From Bemisia tabaci (taxonomy: Eukaryota > Arthropoda > Insecta > Hemiptera > Aleyrodidae), in NCBI RefSeq assembly GCF_918797505.1, contig NC_092799.1, positions 27,466,382 through 27,530,381 on the forward strand: a stretch of 64,000 bases of DNA, read 5' to 3'. Numbering within the stretch: the first letter of the stretch is position 1; each line of letters begins with the position of its first letter. The notes beneath the pieces are model-generated. The model worked only from the letters and a program-made list of their open reading frames with translations. It ran no database searches and had not been told where the DNA came from. Position numbers and translations under genes: made by a program. Positions 32,750 through 44,533 of this stretch are shown here, in pieces.

Positions 32750-33145
32750 CAACCAAAATAGAATTTTTTCCTAGAAAAAAATTTTATAAAAATTTTTAGA
32801 AAATAGCAAGAAAATGAGAGTTATCTAGAAAATAGAAAGAAAAAACATTGCTAGTCAAAAGTCTGACGAAAGAAAATAGATTTATTTCATACGTCTACTC
32901 TCTGTTAACTTTCCATTTGGAAAAAAAATTAGAAACTTTATTAAAGGTAGAATTATTTTTTAGCCATGCAATTTCTTAACGTTTTCTTTTACGGAAATGT
33001 AAGGACAAACTGTACCTTCTTTTTATTTTCTGAATTACTTTATACCTTTTTTTCATCCCCAAGAAAATTATTCTATTTAGAAAGTAGACATTTTCTTGAT
33101 GAGTGCCACCTAGAAAGTAAATGACAATGCTACTTGGGTATATCT
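32750..33145. repeat. AGAAAATAG word array with GCTACTTGGGTA end
   Basis: Dense in variants of AGAAAATAG and its complement (tagaaaataga, atttagaaagtagaca, cctagaaagtaaatg). Ends at 33132-33143 with GCTACTTGGGTA, a tip also seen at 63742 and, varied, at 52239. A member of the word-array class. Confidence 0.55.
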
Positions 33146-33511
33146 CTTAAAGAGCATCCATCAATAACAATTTTTCAACGGTGGAAATTTGGTAGAGAGA
33201 TAATTTGAGGATGAAGTGAATCGTACGTAAAATTAAATAAAATGAACTCTTCGTTAAGAAAATTGTTTTTGCATTAAGGATAAGATCACATGAAAGAAGC
33301 AGGTTCCTGCTTCATAAGAGCGGCATTCATCGCGACGTACACTCTTTTTAGCTGAAATTAAGAGAAATGTCCTATTCAAGAATTTTTTTCCTGCTTAAAT
33401 AATGTCGTTCTTCTCCAGTGAAGAAGCTTCACATATTCCGCAGATCGAAGAGGCCAATAAGATTCATGTATATTGCATTGCTCTAGTAATATTTCTAGGT
33501 TTATCTAAGCA
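33146..33511. other. Intergenic
   Basis: AT-rich, nothing recognised. Confidence 0.4.
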
Positions 33512-33610
33512 CTAGGAGTGCTGTCACTCGCGGAGCGAGTGACCGGGGGTGCAGGGGACAGAGCCCCGGCTAGACGCGAGGCGAGCGAAGGGAGCCACAG
33601 CGGCTAGTTA
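33512..33610 (-). mobile_element. Helitron-like 3' terminus 1
   Basis: Read on the minus strand: a GC hairpin GTCACTCGC-tcc-GCGAGTGAC (33523-33543) is followed 7 nt later by CTAG (33512-33515) and then T. A stem-loop about ten bases before CTRR at an A/T insertion point is the hallmark of Helitron 3' ends. The GC-rich interior ('ggggtgcaggggacagagcc') continues to about 33610. The 5' TC end was not found, so the element length is unknown. Confidence 0.5.
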
Positions 33611-33805
33611 GACATAAACTAGAAAGCCCCAGAATGAGAAACAAATTTAAATCATCATTATTGACGGATTAGTAAAATTTTTACACACTTTGAACAGTCT
33701 CAGAAGTTCGCGCTGGTCACTTTCAGGTAAGGAACTAAGAAACTCGGTTATTGTATCGAGTGGGGGGTCGAAACGATTACAAAAGCTGCATACTACGTAT
33801 ACGCG

Positions 33806-34037
33806 CCAAAGAACCTAAAAACGTGAACATTACAGTGTTTTCGAAACCGTAAAATTATTTTTTTCTTTTGAAAATAATAGATGTTTGTACGGTATTACAA
33901 CTTACACAATTATTTCCCTTTGAAATTAACAATTATTTGGTGGGATGTAAAAACTACTTGCATTTTGGGAGCTCTTTTATATAATTATAAAGAAGCAACA
34001 TTTTAACAACACTGTATTTGCGCTGGTTCCTTTTTGC
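33806..34037. mobile_element. MITE, family 1 copy 2
   Basis: Imperfect inverted ends: 'gccaaagaacctaaaaacgt', 'gaacattacagtgttttcg' on the left; 'ttttaacaacactgtatttg', 'cgctggttcctttttgc' on the right. These are diverged versions of the ends at 27668 and 27880. Confidence 0.55.
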
Positions 34038-34672
34038 TAAATGCGATTCATTTAAAATATGTATCCACACCTCATTAGGGCGACGTCTCTTCAATCTGCG
34101 GTACAAACACTATTTCGCGATAGCTGCAAGTGGACCTATGGTCAAAACGGCATGGACTGCATGTAGCGAGATTCATATTTTCCGTGAAATGTATGAAAAT
34201 CGGATAACGCGCCGAATAAGTGTGAAAAGGCCGCTGGACATTCGAATATCCTCCACCCGGTTTTCTACCTGCTTACCGATTCGGGCTGCCGGACGAAAAA
34301 CCCCGTGTGAAACCGGCCTTTAGAGACAAATGGGCGTTTCCAATATATTTGGGACAGACGGCAGTGTCCTAAAAAACCCATAGAACTCTCCCGAGCCAGT
34401 TTACAAGCCGAGAGGGTGGCGCTCGCCCTCGCCCGGACGTGAGCCCTGCTATGCTATATTCTCATGCGTCTCGGGGCTCATATCTTAATGGACATAGTTC
34501 CGTTTGGCAGAAATACGTCCAAGTCTACGGTAGTCAATTTAACTACGTCGATCATGACTGATCAAAAGTCAACCATCCAGAGTCAGCCGGGAACTCATTT
34601 CAACAAAATTTAAAAACACTAGGAGGCCCAAATGGTTCCTGACTTCTGTCAAACCCTCTTAATTATTGAAAC

Positions 34673-36727
34673 AAAGAGGTTGTTCCATCTACCATTGAAA
34701 CTGGGCCCCGAATGAAATCTCCTCATCTTTTCAGGTATCAAAGGGCATGGTCAGGGACACCCAAAAATGGTTGAATTTTTTCCAAATTCCCCCCTGGGGA
34801 GGGGGGGCGGGGGGTTATATGAAAAACGGTTTTTTGGCTATAACTTTTGAACGGTTTGAGATATCGATTTGAGCGTTTTTTTAAATGAAAGGTCGTTTAA
34901 AGAGCTTTCTTTTGGTATATTATGTTTAATAGTTAGGTCAAGTTTTGACCAATTTATGGCCTGTCAAAAATTTTCCATGAGTCCAAAAATCAGATTTCTG
35001 TAGTTTAGAGCAGCGACGATCGCATGCAGATGAACAAAAAACTGTTCAACTTATAGCCCTCTCTCTGACGGTTAAAATGAGCCCAAGATCATCTTGGGGA
35101 AACGATTTGTCTCCGAGTTATGCTTCTTCAAAGTTGGCGCGGCGGGGTCCGCTTCCGCGGGGCAGCGCTCCGGAGTACGATAGTTCACTCCCACCCCCCT
35201 CCCGTCATGCCACGCGACGCAAACCGAGGAAGACTACCTTTAATGATCATTTGAACAGATAAATGCACACAATATACGCTATTATGGTGTACAAGTATTA
35301 TTAAAATTATATTGAAAACGCTCTATAAAACGAGAAGCAATATACCTGGATCCGGCAATTTGTTTGACGACTATCGCATAGTGTCCGCGATACATAATTT
35401 ATATTTTCAACGCCTGCAAAGTGATGGTGACGACGCAAAAATTGCCATTCAAATGCTCCAAAAATTAAATGAGCCGAATATTGTGCAACAAATTGTTGAG
35501 GACGAGAAATGGCTCCGAAAAAAAGTAGTTTTTGAAAACCTGACGACAGATCATTTTGAACAATTAGAACAGTGGAGGAGCGAAGATCTTGACACCCTCT
35601 CGGGAAGTTATCAAATTGGACTTGCAGCAAGTCATATTGCAGACCATTTTGCTGATGGAAAATATTGCTTTCAAGTGACGAAGGATAACTTTTTGCCAGA
35701 TTTTCAAAAATATGATATTTCCGTAAATTCGCCTCTTTTTCTTCGATCGCGGATCCTATCGAGGCATAAATCAAAAAAAGAATATCATATATTTATATTA
35801 ATCGACACCAGTCAAAAATCCAGCGAGGCCATTAAAGCAAGTTACTGCACATGTAAGAACGGTGCGCGTACCATCAATCCTTGTGCTCGTATTTGTTTTA
35901 CGGGCGCTATCACAAAAAACCAGCGCCTTCAGCCTTTTTGAACGAGTGCTTCCCTCTCAGAAAAGTCGATTTTGGCTTTTCAGACGACGAAGATGAGGAT
36001 GAAAATGCGGATCACACTGCCGATGATCCTATGGATTGCGGTGATGATAAATTCGGTGAGATTCCACTCTTCTATTTAGTATATTAATATAATTTTAATA
36101 ATACTTGTACACCATAATAGCGTATATTGTGTGCATTTATCTGTTCAAATGGTCATCAAAGGTAGTCTTCCTCGGTTTGCGTCGCGTGGCATGACGGGAG
36201 GGGGGTGGGAGTGAACTATCGTACTCCGGAGCGCTGCCCCGCGGAAGCGGACCCCGCCGCGCCAACTTTGAAGAAGCATAACTCGGAGACAAATCGTTTC
36301 CCCAAGATGATCTTGGGCTCATTTTAACCGTCAGAGAGAGGGCTATAAGTTGAACAGTTTTTTGTTCATCTGCATGCGATCGTCGCTGCTCTAAACTACA
36401 AAAATCTGATTTTTGGACTCATGGAAAATTTTTGACAGGCCATAAATTGGTCAAAACTTGACCTAACTATTAAACATAATATACCAAAAGAAAGCTCTTT
36501 AAACGACCTTTCATTTAAAAAAAAGTTCAAATCGATATCTCAAACCGTTCAAAAGTTATAGCCAAAAAACCGTTTTTCATATAACCCCCCGCCCCCCCTC
36601 CCCAGGGGGGAATTTGGAAAAAATTCAACCATTTTTGGGTGTCCCTGACCATGCCCTTTCATACCTGAAAAGATGAGGAGATTTCATTCGGGGCCCAGTT
36701 TCAATGGTAGATGGAACAACCTCTTTA
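34673..36727 (+). mobile_element. 2.05-kb DNA transposon with ~640-bp inverted repeats
   Basis: The left arm at 34673-35313 and right arm at 36086-36727 are reverse complements at very high identity over about 640 bp, including the same ORF-like stretch (35077-35262 and its inverted copy at 36137-36322). The outer tip reads AAAGAGGTTGTTCCATCTAC. The 770 bp between the arms hold a transposase C-terminal fragment. I see no matching target duplication. The near-identity of the arms argues for recent movement or for gene conversion between the arms. Superfamily uncertain: DDE_Tnp_4/SWIM (Harbinger-like) or MULE-like. Confidence 0.85.
35312..36087 (+). pseudogene. SWIM-finger transposase C-terminal fragment, frameshifted
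   Basis: The frame at 35312-35941 (opening inside the left arm with TTG; the N-terminal catalytic part is absent) encodes 'DDYRIVSAIHNLYFQRLQSD', as seen after the DDE domain of DDE_Tnp_4-type transposases, then a long linker and a SWIM-type zinc motif YCTCKNGARTINPCARI. A frameshift near 35890-35900 moves the continuation (YHKKPAPSAFLNECFPL, then an acidic DDEDEDENADH tail) into the frame ending at 36087. The SWIM pattern expects CxH; here the His is Arg (CAR). Missing catalytic half, frameshift and lost ligand make it inactive. Confidence 0.7.
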
Positions 36728-37267
36728 CGACCTTGGGGTTGGGACGCGGAGCGGCCAAGGGGCAAGAAAAAAAATCAACTGAAATCATCACTTTATATCG
36801 TGAACATGCGGCATATCATAAATATGTCAAACAGCACATTCAATGAAGTGAGTAAAAGCAGGATTTTTTCGTTTTAACGAGCAAAACCCTTGTCTGTAAG
36901 ATCATCCTTGATCGAATCCAAAAACTATCAACTAGATGAACTAATGACGAAAAGGTGACAGCTCAGGCTCAGGATTTACCTTCTCGGTGGCAGGAGCCTA
37001 ATTTGCAGGGCCGGATGGAGCCAGCCGCCCCGACCCCTGACGTTATTGATGTCCCATGACGTCTTTTATTTTTTTTTTTATATTCGGTATGAAGATCGGG
37101 CCCGATATTTGAGCTAGCCCGGCTTTCAAGGGACCCAAGGACAAGGGATGATGGTTATCTCTGTTAACTCTGATTGAAAAATTCCGAAGCTTTTGATTTT
37201 GTTCTATCCTCACCCCATCCATCCGAATAGTGTCGACCCACTGCTACATTGCCACCTTTATACACAA
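36728..37267. other. Intergenic
   Basis: No gene recognised. Contains the poly-T 'ttttattttttttttttat' near 37063. Confidence 0.4.
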
Positions 37268-37310
37268 CTAGCAGTCAACCCGCGCTTCGCGCGGCGATTT
37301 TGCAGGAAAC
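37268..37310 (-). mobile_element. Helitron-like 3' terminus 2
   Basis: On the minus strand a hairpin CCGCGCGAAGCGCGG is followed by GTTGACTG and then CTAG (37268-37271) and T. Same architecture as 33512, different sequence. The body would extend to higher coordinates (AT-rich 37310-38040); the 5' end was not identified. Confidence 0.55.
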
Positions 37311-38046
37311 GAATCGGAATATCTCATAAAATATGCGTATAACTTTTAATTCACTGATTTTATTTGGATCGCTGGAAAATTAATGCATACTTCTATAATT
37401 TAGGACTGAGTCAGTTGCGAGCTCTTATTGATCAAAAGTAAATGCAGTAAATGAAATATGACTCGTCGTGTCAGAAATACAATTAAGCATCCTAATGCAG
37501 TCAATTTTAACAGTTAACATTATTTCGTCTTTGGCGATTGAAAAAAATTATTTTACTTTATCTTTTAAAATGAAATGTCATAGTCTGCCATTAAATTGAA
37601 ATATTGGCACATCTCTTGGAATTTAAACCTCTTGTTTTTCTTAAATTTTATTATCAAGGCATTGTTTTAACTTAAACAGCTGTAAATTAAAGTATGTCAA
37701 ACTATCAAGAAGGACATAAAAGATATACTCTTATGTTTATTACTTCAGTATAGATTCCTTTAAAGTAGTATTAATATAAGACACTGCTTTTGAAAATTCT
37801 GATTGAATATACGCTCTCTTGATATTTTTCATTTTCAAAACCTTTTAGAAATCTCAAAAAGGATGTACCTTAAACCATAGTAAATATACAGAACTGACCA
37901 CCTAGAAAAATCGCGGAAGAAAAATCAAACTCAAAGAAAAGAAATTAAGTGAAACAACTAACAAGTAAGGGATGAAATAGGGGAAGATATAGCGCAACAA
38001 GATGATACGCCCGCCGAGAGGACGCGGCGGAGCAGCGGAGGTGCCC

Positions 38047-38600
38047 AATGGACCACTAGACAAGGTACGAGTTTAAGCTTTCTGATACATGTTACTTAAC
38101 CAGAATTTTACGTGGAACACGATTCGCGCAACGAAAATTACTGAAATCAACTCCTAAGGAAGATATTAACGTTTTTATTTCACATTGGTTACTAGGAATT
38201 TGAACTGCCCGCTCACAAAAAACTCAAAGCTCTACGTGAGTCAAATCGCGCACTACAACGGTTTCAGCAAGCTTCTCAAACGAGCAATGTTCTTTTCCCA
38301 CCATGTGTATTTCAAACTATAAGCAATTTGCTATAGCTGAGCCAAAGCGTCAAGATTGAGGTTGCCAGATTTGTATATCGTAGAGACTGCCATGATAACG
38401 TTTAGCACGCGATGTGAATCACGTTGAGCATTGAGTTTTCATGAGCGGGTAGTTTGAATTCACGCAACAAGAATCATTAAATATCTTTGTAAGAAGTTAA
38501 TTTCGGTAATTTTCGTTGTGTGCATCGTGTTTTACGTGAAATTTTGGTTAAGAAATATGTATTAGAATGCTGAAATTCGTACCTTATCTAGTGGTCCATT
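38047..38600. mobile_element. Foldback MITE, ~554 bp with ~165-bp arms
   Basis: The left arm begins AATGGACCACTAGACAAGGT and the right arm ends in its near complement 'accttatctagtggtccatt'. Homology runs inwards through 'ttacttaaccagaattttac' and its complement, and 'gcgcaacgaaaattactgaa', to the 'gcccgctca..aaaaactcaa' boundary. No coding capacity. A target duplication is not evident. Confidence 0.75.
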
Positions 38601-40368
38601 CAGTGTTCCGCCAACGGGTGTATCAGGACCCTTTTCTAATATTTCAATGATATCAGGGCTGCTAGGCATAATTTTACAAATTCAATGTGATATTTAAAAT
38701 CCTGATCTTTTTCCGGCGCTGAATGCGAAAAAAAAAATCAGATACGTTAATTACGGACGTAGCGGCGAAGGAATTAAGTTCTTCAAAATCTTATTTTTGC
38801 TCTCCTGAAAAGTAGTCAAAATCTTGATACGCCTCTTCGTCGTGAGGGCGACGTATTCTTGTTCACATTCAAGGTACCGCCATCTTGGTGCACTCGTTTC
38901 GGCCTCCATGAGCGAGAACCAATCAGAATTGGATTTTTTCAGGCCACTTTCAGCCCAACCCTGGCCCAACCAAAAGTGAGTTGTCTTAACTCTGGGTATA
39001 AAGGGACTCTAAGATACTCCATACTCCTAATGTAAACAAAGCGGCCTGTACTTGGTCGAGATGTTCCGGACTCATTTCTACATTTACGTTTCTTCATCTC
39101 GACCAAAGAAGTTTCTTGCGCATTCAAAGTAACATTTTCCGGTTCCATTGTTAGAGAAGAAACAAGCCATTTTGTTGCTAGTTGGGATAATATTTGCGTT
39201 GATTAAGTGGCTTGAACATTGGACTACCTGGCTGAACCTTGCATGGCTGCCTCTATCTCAAGATGATTGGGCGTAAAGCTTACTGGTTGATGTGCAAATC
39301 TGAATCCTAAATCCCTAGGAACGGTAGTTGTGAAAACCAGACGGATGTACAATGCTAGGTACATTGCTGCTCATTTACTTTCTCATGGATGTTCGCTGGT
39401 CTCTCCAAGGTTCTGGTTTTGCGCTGCGTTGAAGCCAATGCTTTAAGTTTAGCTATAACAACCAGGCTTCGGAGACACTAATTACAATCCTAGCAGTCAC
39501 CAAATTCTCCAGCAAACCCGCATAGTTGTCTATTAACAGCTGAAGAAGAAATGGAAACCGTATTTACCTATGAGAACAAGATTTTTTTCCGTTCGAACTC
39601 TGATAGTAAGTAAGAGGGGAAGTCATCTCCTTTAAGGCATGTTTCTCCATGAATTTTCTTGTTTTTTGGCATCAAACTAAGTAGAACTCAAGGAAAATGA
39701 AGCAAGACTTTACAAATTACCATGTAAGGTTCATCTGCTGAAAAAATAGAATAAAGTATAAAATTCCTAATGAACATCACCAAAATGGTACTGCCACCAG
39801 CAGCTCATTTTTTAAGGCACGAATCAAATACTGCGGTTATCTATTATTCTCGCGGTGCCCATCAAATTATAGGTAAGAAACCTTGAGCAAACATGTAAGT
39901 CGGAAATTCGAACTTTAAATTTTTTTGCGCTTCACAAACAGCGCGTTTCCGCGATATTTGACTCACTTTGCGCCGAATTCAGTGAGAGAGCGGATTTTTT
40001 AGGGGGAGCTTTGGCTCCCCGTAATTTTGACTTTCATGCAGTTTTCATAGATGTTTGTAGTGTGAAATTTAGTACCTTTTAATTTTAATCCTATTACTTT
40101 TCATGCTCTGGTGTCCGGTTTCTGAGATAATTAGCATTTTATTAAAAAATCCGTGGATTTTTCCTGTCAATTTTCAGTTTTTGGGAGGTTTTGTGGTTAA
40201 ATTTTGGGAAATTTTTGTGCTCATCCTAGCGTTGCTGATCATTTCCCATAAAATTATTTCCTAATTTCATATTCTTTTTCCTCATTTCTCCTTTTGCTTT
40301 CCAAAATGCCTGACCAAAAATATCAATAATTCTTACCCCAAAAATCCCAGCAAGAATGTAACCTTTTT
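38601..40368. other. Intergenic
   Basis: Two overlapping minus-strand frames (38751-39148) show no recognised domain. A GGGGGAGC/GCTCCCC stem-loop lies at about 40001-40019. No gene called. Confidence 0.4.
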
Positions 40369-40845
40369 ATGTTCCCTCATTCCTGCCTTTACAGGTATAA
40401 TAGAACTGAATACGGCGATTTGGTTTCGAAATGTGCGAATGGTATAAACTTTGCAAATGCTCCCCTTCATAGTGCTTTAGTTACATACATTGTCAATAAA
40501 TTAGATTCTTCTGTCAGAGCAAAATTTGCTGGTAAACCCGTCGAGTTACCGACATCTTTGAAAGACACTTTGAATAAAGTGTATATCAAGACAAGAAACA
40601 TTACGTTTAACTCATGGAAGAACTTTACTAATCTAAAACAGGGGCCTCGAGAGTCAGCCTCTGACTTTTACACTAAAATCCAAAATTACAGCGACGAATT
40701 CTTTCCACTCTAGTAATTTTAGAGGAAGGAGACTCAGAAAAAATTCAAATAATTGAAGAATTAGCTTTAAACAGGTTCGTTTATCATTCAAATCCCGAAA
40801 TCTCTAGATTTTTGCGAGGGCAAACCATCACTGATTTCTGATCTA
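40369..40845 (+). mobile_element. LTR-retrotransposon gag relic
   Basis: An open frame from 40369 to 40713, continuing after a stop or frameshift to about 40845, encodes a gag-like pattern: 'VTYIVNKLDSSVRAKFAG', a hydrophobic spacer, then WKNFTNLKQGPRESASDFYTKIQ, as in Gypsy-type capsid domains (QxxGESVxxF/Y class), and ELALNRFVYHSNPEISRFL. Upstream LTR not found. The protease part lies 1.1 kb downstream, separated by other insertions. Confidence 0.65.
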
Positions 40846-40879
40846 CTGTTCTTCCCTAATAGCACATCTGGTACTATAA

Positions 40880-41290
40880 TTCCTAAAAAATATAAAACTG
40901 GTAAATTTTACAAGTACGAAAGATGTACGTAAAAGAACTCGTAAAAAATCAGAGTCTGAGAACTTTACGTAAAAAATTTTTAATCAAAGACGTAAAAGAA
41001 AATTGGGGGATTGAACTGAAATCTTTACATAAAAAATTCGCAATCTTTTACGTATAGAAAATCAGGAAAAAAATTCAGGAAAGTAAATTAAAAAATGAGA
41101 AAATTATAGATTTTGTACGTAAAATAAAAGCTTAGAAAGAGATTCAAGGAAGACAAATATTTTTCTTCTTAAAACTACGATTCTTACGTTCAAAACTGTC
41201 GTCACTGAATTTTTTTCTGACTTTCTGACGTAAAAAATCACTATTTTTTCTTTTTTACTTCTTCGAGCATCTATTTTTAATGTAAGAGTT
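40880..41290. repeat. TACGTAAAAAAT word array
   Basis: At least eight variants of ACGTAAAAAAT or ACGTAAAAGAA in direct and inverted form between 40880 and 41240. Lies between gag and protease remnants of an LTR element, so it probably inserted there. Confidence 0.55.
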
Positions 41291-41429
41291 TTGGGAACAC
41301 CTAAAAAATTGGGGGAGAATGTATGAACGGAAAATTCGCTAAATTGTCAGAACAAGAAATACCTTTGTAGTTTCTATTACAAGGAAATTAAGCGAAAAAT
41401 TGTAATGTCCCTTAAAGGTGTTTTGTAAA

Positions 41430-41930
41430 AAAAGAGGAAGGTATAGCTCAAAAACTGGATACAAAAACACATTGTTGTGAACGATGAAACCAGAGTTTTT
41501 AAAAGTTCGAGAAGATTTTAATAACTTATCTTTATTAAAAGTAGTTAAGAAATTCTTGTAAAAATTGATGCATGTGAATAATATTTAATGAAAGAAAAAG
41601 AAAGAAGTGGGAAATATTATTAAAATGCTCATAATTTTTTTCACTTATTCATGAACAACAAAGGTACTTTTGAAAGTACGTATACCATCTTTAAAATATC
41701 TATAAATAATAATAAATATTAGTTTTTTCCCTTATCCAGTTTTTCCAAATGAAAAAATATTCAGCAATTCGTTCTCACGTATATTCAACGAAAAAATTAT
41801 TCACTTACTCATGGCGCAAATTGGCCTCTCTCATACAGAAGCCACGTTTGCTCAGTGGGAAACGCATTCGATTCCTGATAAGCAGGTTTCAGATTCAATT
41901 CCCAACAGGTAGATAATAATTTAAAATTTG
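41430..41930 (+). repeat. Dispersed repeat block with tRNA-like end, copy 2
   Basis: Diverged copy of 10830-11340, including a degraded tRNA-like segment at 41843-41915 ('gctcagtgggaaacgcattc' and B box-like 'agattcaattccc'). Confidence 0.65.
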
Positions 41931-41949
41931 ATCTTAAGGGGAATTAATT

Positions 41950-42360
41950 GACGACAGATCTAGACAAGTAAACAGTCTATTTTTTTCTCCCATTGAAAAT
42001 TTCTCGCGGTCAAACAGTGAAAATTTTCCATGATCCTCATATTGTTAAATATCAAGAAAAAATTGTATTGCAACCGAGATCCAAGTCTATCGTTCGTATA
42101 AGCGTGAAAAATAAAAATATAAATCAAGGCAAAATTCCTGAATTGCAAATTTCTGAAGGTGTATTTTTAGCCCGCGCTCTTTAGTGAAAGTTGAGAATAA
42201 TCAGGCTGTAACTACTGTTCTCAACTCAACTCCGAATATCATAACGATTCATCGAATAAATTCAGTGCTTGTAGTAGTTGATACTGTAAACTTAGTCGTG
42301 AGAATAACACCGAATCGCAACGGGTCTATTCCACGTAAAAGGTAAATCTAACTGAATTTA
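41950..42360 (+). mobile_element. LTR-retrotransposon protease-region relic
   Basis: The frame at 41993-42184 ('VLQPRSKSIVRISVKNKN', then EGVFLARAL), followed after a stop by 'VENNQAVTTVLNSTPNIITI', matches the linker after the aspartic protease in Gypsy-like pol. It probably belongs with the gag relic at 40369. Confidence 0.6.
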
Positions 42361-42424
42361 CCCATTCTTCAAACCTTATTCCCTCAATCCATGATTTGAC
42401 AGAGCATCCTTTACGTTGGCGTTC

Positions 42425-42650
42425 TCTTTGACCCGAGGGCTTTTGTGACTCCATAAATGAAATCTACGACTAAAATTACATAGGGAATGATACTTCACAT
42501 GAACCTGTAAGCGCATTTTAAAAATTCACCCTCCTGCCTTTCAAAATTTGCCGCCATCTTGGATTTGGGGCACCCCCTTTGACCGGGGGACTTTTTTGAC
42601 GTCATATCTGAATTTTACGACCAAAATTACATAGGGATTGATACCTCACG
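42425..42650. repeat. Imperfect tandem repeat, ~150-bp period
   Basis: 'gactaaaattacatagggaa', 'tgatacttcac' at about 42466 and 'gaccaaaattacatagggat', 'tgatacctcac' at about 42619. Both follow a 'gaccg.gggactttt.tgac' segment. Probably part of a decayed mobile element. Confidence 0.65.
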
Positions 42651-42980
42651 AGGCCTTATTTTTGCCGCCATTTTGAAAATTAGGCATTTTCGGGGGTGTT
42701 TCGGGGTCGGGCCGTGGTAAACTTTTGGTATGTTGCTCAGGAGGACCTACTGATGATGTTTACATAGGAAAAGTCTGTTAAGCAATTTGTTCCGGGTTAA
42801 CCCCCCCTTTTTTCGTATTTCTCCTTGACTATTCTTCTTTTTTTGTCCCCAAGCACCCTTAGGGTTCGAGTGCAATTTACTTCCTCCAAGTATGTAAACT
42901 TGTGCAAGACCGATTATACTTTCATCTGATATTGTTACTTACGACAATTTCCTTATTTTTTTCCAGCCCCATTTAAAAAT

Positions 42981-43142
42981 ATGACCGAAGAAGAAACCTA
43001 CTCCATCTTCAATTCTTCAGGGGAAGTTATTGATGAGAGGGTGATACAAATGCTGGAGGATCCAGCATTTGACAATTTCGTAAAGTGCTTGATGGACGAC
43101 TTGGAGGGTAAAAGAGCGACAACCGTCTTGGAGGTCAGTTAA
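42981..43142 (+). CDS. Possible small exon/ORF, 53 aa
   Basis: ATG 42981 to TAA 43142, acidic, reading MTEEETYSIFNSSGEVIDER and so on. It is directly preceded by an acceptor-like 'ccttatttttttccag' (42952-42966), and 'gaggtcagt' near its end resembles a donor. A further exon-like stretch at 43487-43645 ('LEFQHLNNLQDFFNQLVKSN') follows a word-array insertion. Could be a small domesticated or transposon gene; weak. Confidence 0.25.
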   Translation: MTEEETYSIFNSSGEVIDERVIQMLEDPAFDNFVKCLMDDLEGKRATTVLEVS

Positions 43143-43164
43143 TTATGCAATTTTTTTGGTGTTA

Positions 43165-43475
43165 ATAACACTTTTATGACAATGTCCACACGATATCCAG
43201 TGAATATTTTGCGGATATTGCGAATATCCTAAGGTGATCCTGACAATATGCTGTGGATTTTTTAGGGATTTTTTCAAATATCCCTAGAATGTCCACACAA
43301 TATTTTGGAAACGTTCAAATATCCCCAGAATATTCTGGGGATTTCGTTTTGTCTCACGAAAATGTTCTGAGAATGTTTTGAGAATATTCCGAAATATTCT
43401 CGCAACATTGTCAGAATATCTTGAATTTGCCTCGGAATATTATCAGAACGTTCTCAGAATAATAGGCTGCTAACC
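43165..43475. repeat. GAATATTC word array
   Basis: More than fifteen variants of GAATATTC/GGATATTC ('gtgaatattttgcggatatt', 'ccccagaatattctgggg', 'gagaatattccgaaatattc'). Ends with GGCTGCTAACCGGG at about 43467, loosely like the GGCTACT-GGGTA tips elsewhere. Confidence 0.6.
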
Positions 43476-43649
43476 GGGATCCTCCTTGAATTCCAACACT
43501 TGAACAACCTTCAGGACTTTTTCAATCAACTCGTCAAGTCTAACTACCCTCTGCCTACGAACTCTGCTCTAATTTTGAGCAACACCTCTAAGGAAAACTA
43601 CATTATGTTCGGCAAGTTCCTCCGCTCCAACAAAATAGTTACCTAAGGG

Positions 43650-44533
43650 ATTCAATACATCGATTTTCAGTGAAGTGGATCTGTGAAGTGATACCCGCTC
43701 CTTTTTCAAGAACTTTCACTTCCATCAATACTTATTAAAGTGAACTGCACGGATATATAAAACACCTAAACTACTCTAGATCTTCAACCAACCAACTTGT
43801 TAGTGGCTGTTTGTGCTAGGCACTGAGGCGAAGCCCTCATACGGGCGAATCTATAAACAATAAACAATACACAAAATAACTCAACTTCACGCTGGTTGGC
43901 TCATCATATATGTATTTTCGATTTCCATTCTATAACCTAGATTCCACCAAGTATCTCATTTTACAATTATATGTATCATAAAATAAAATATAACTAGTCT
44001 TTTTTTAAAAAAATTATAACCTTTGTAATTTTGTGAATAAAATGATCCGACTCCGGTTGTAGTCATCACAACTGTTAAATCGTCATATGTGATTGAATTT
44101 TGCAACCCTTTCCTCTGCCCTCCTAAGGAAAAAAACCGTATGAACATTCGAGAATTGTCAAATTTCCTTCAATGAAATGTTTGTTTAAGAATATTTATTT
44201 TTGGTGTTGGGTTCCAAATGGTTTTTCGTCTGTACTAGGTAGTTACTTGTTAATTGCCTTCAATTCTTAAGCTGGCAATTTTTGTTTCATGTAAGACTGC
44301 TTTTCCCGATTTATTAACAATAATACAACACTCGATTACATTTTAAATGTCCTTGGTTAAAGAAATTCACTTACATTTTTTCCAATTTCTCTTGAAATAA
44401 CTTCAGCCGTTCGATGCATACTCTCTTCTCCGTGTTGTTGTCTTTTTACGAAGTATGCTACTTTAGACGCTTTGCCGTTGGCAGTGCATGGGCTTAACCA
44501 GGGTGCATCTAACTTAGACTTGCCTCGCCTTAA
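43650..44533. other. Intergenic
   Basis: No gene. A 40-bp stretch 'tgtttaagaatatttatttt' plus 'tggtgttgggttccaaat' (44178-44219) recurs diverged at 45346-45388 and may mark the flanks of the integrase-bearing element. Confidence 0.4.

Noticed and set aside
35077..35262. 61-codon ORF with a near-identical inverted copy at 36137-36322
   Set aside because: It lies wholly in the 640-bp inverted arms. It is open in both copies only because the arms are identical; no start context or domain.
40001..40019. GGGGGAGC/GCTCCCC stem-loop as a Helitron end or terminator
   Set aside because: No CTRR follows on either strand at the right distance, and no gene ends here.
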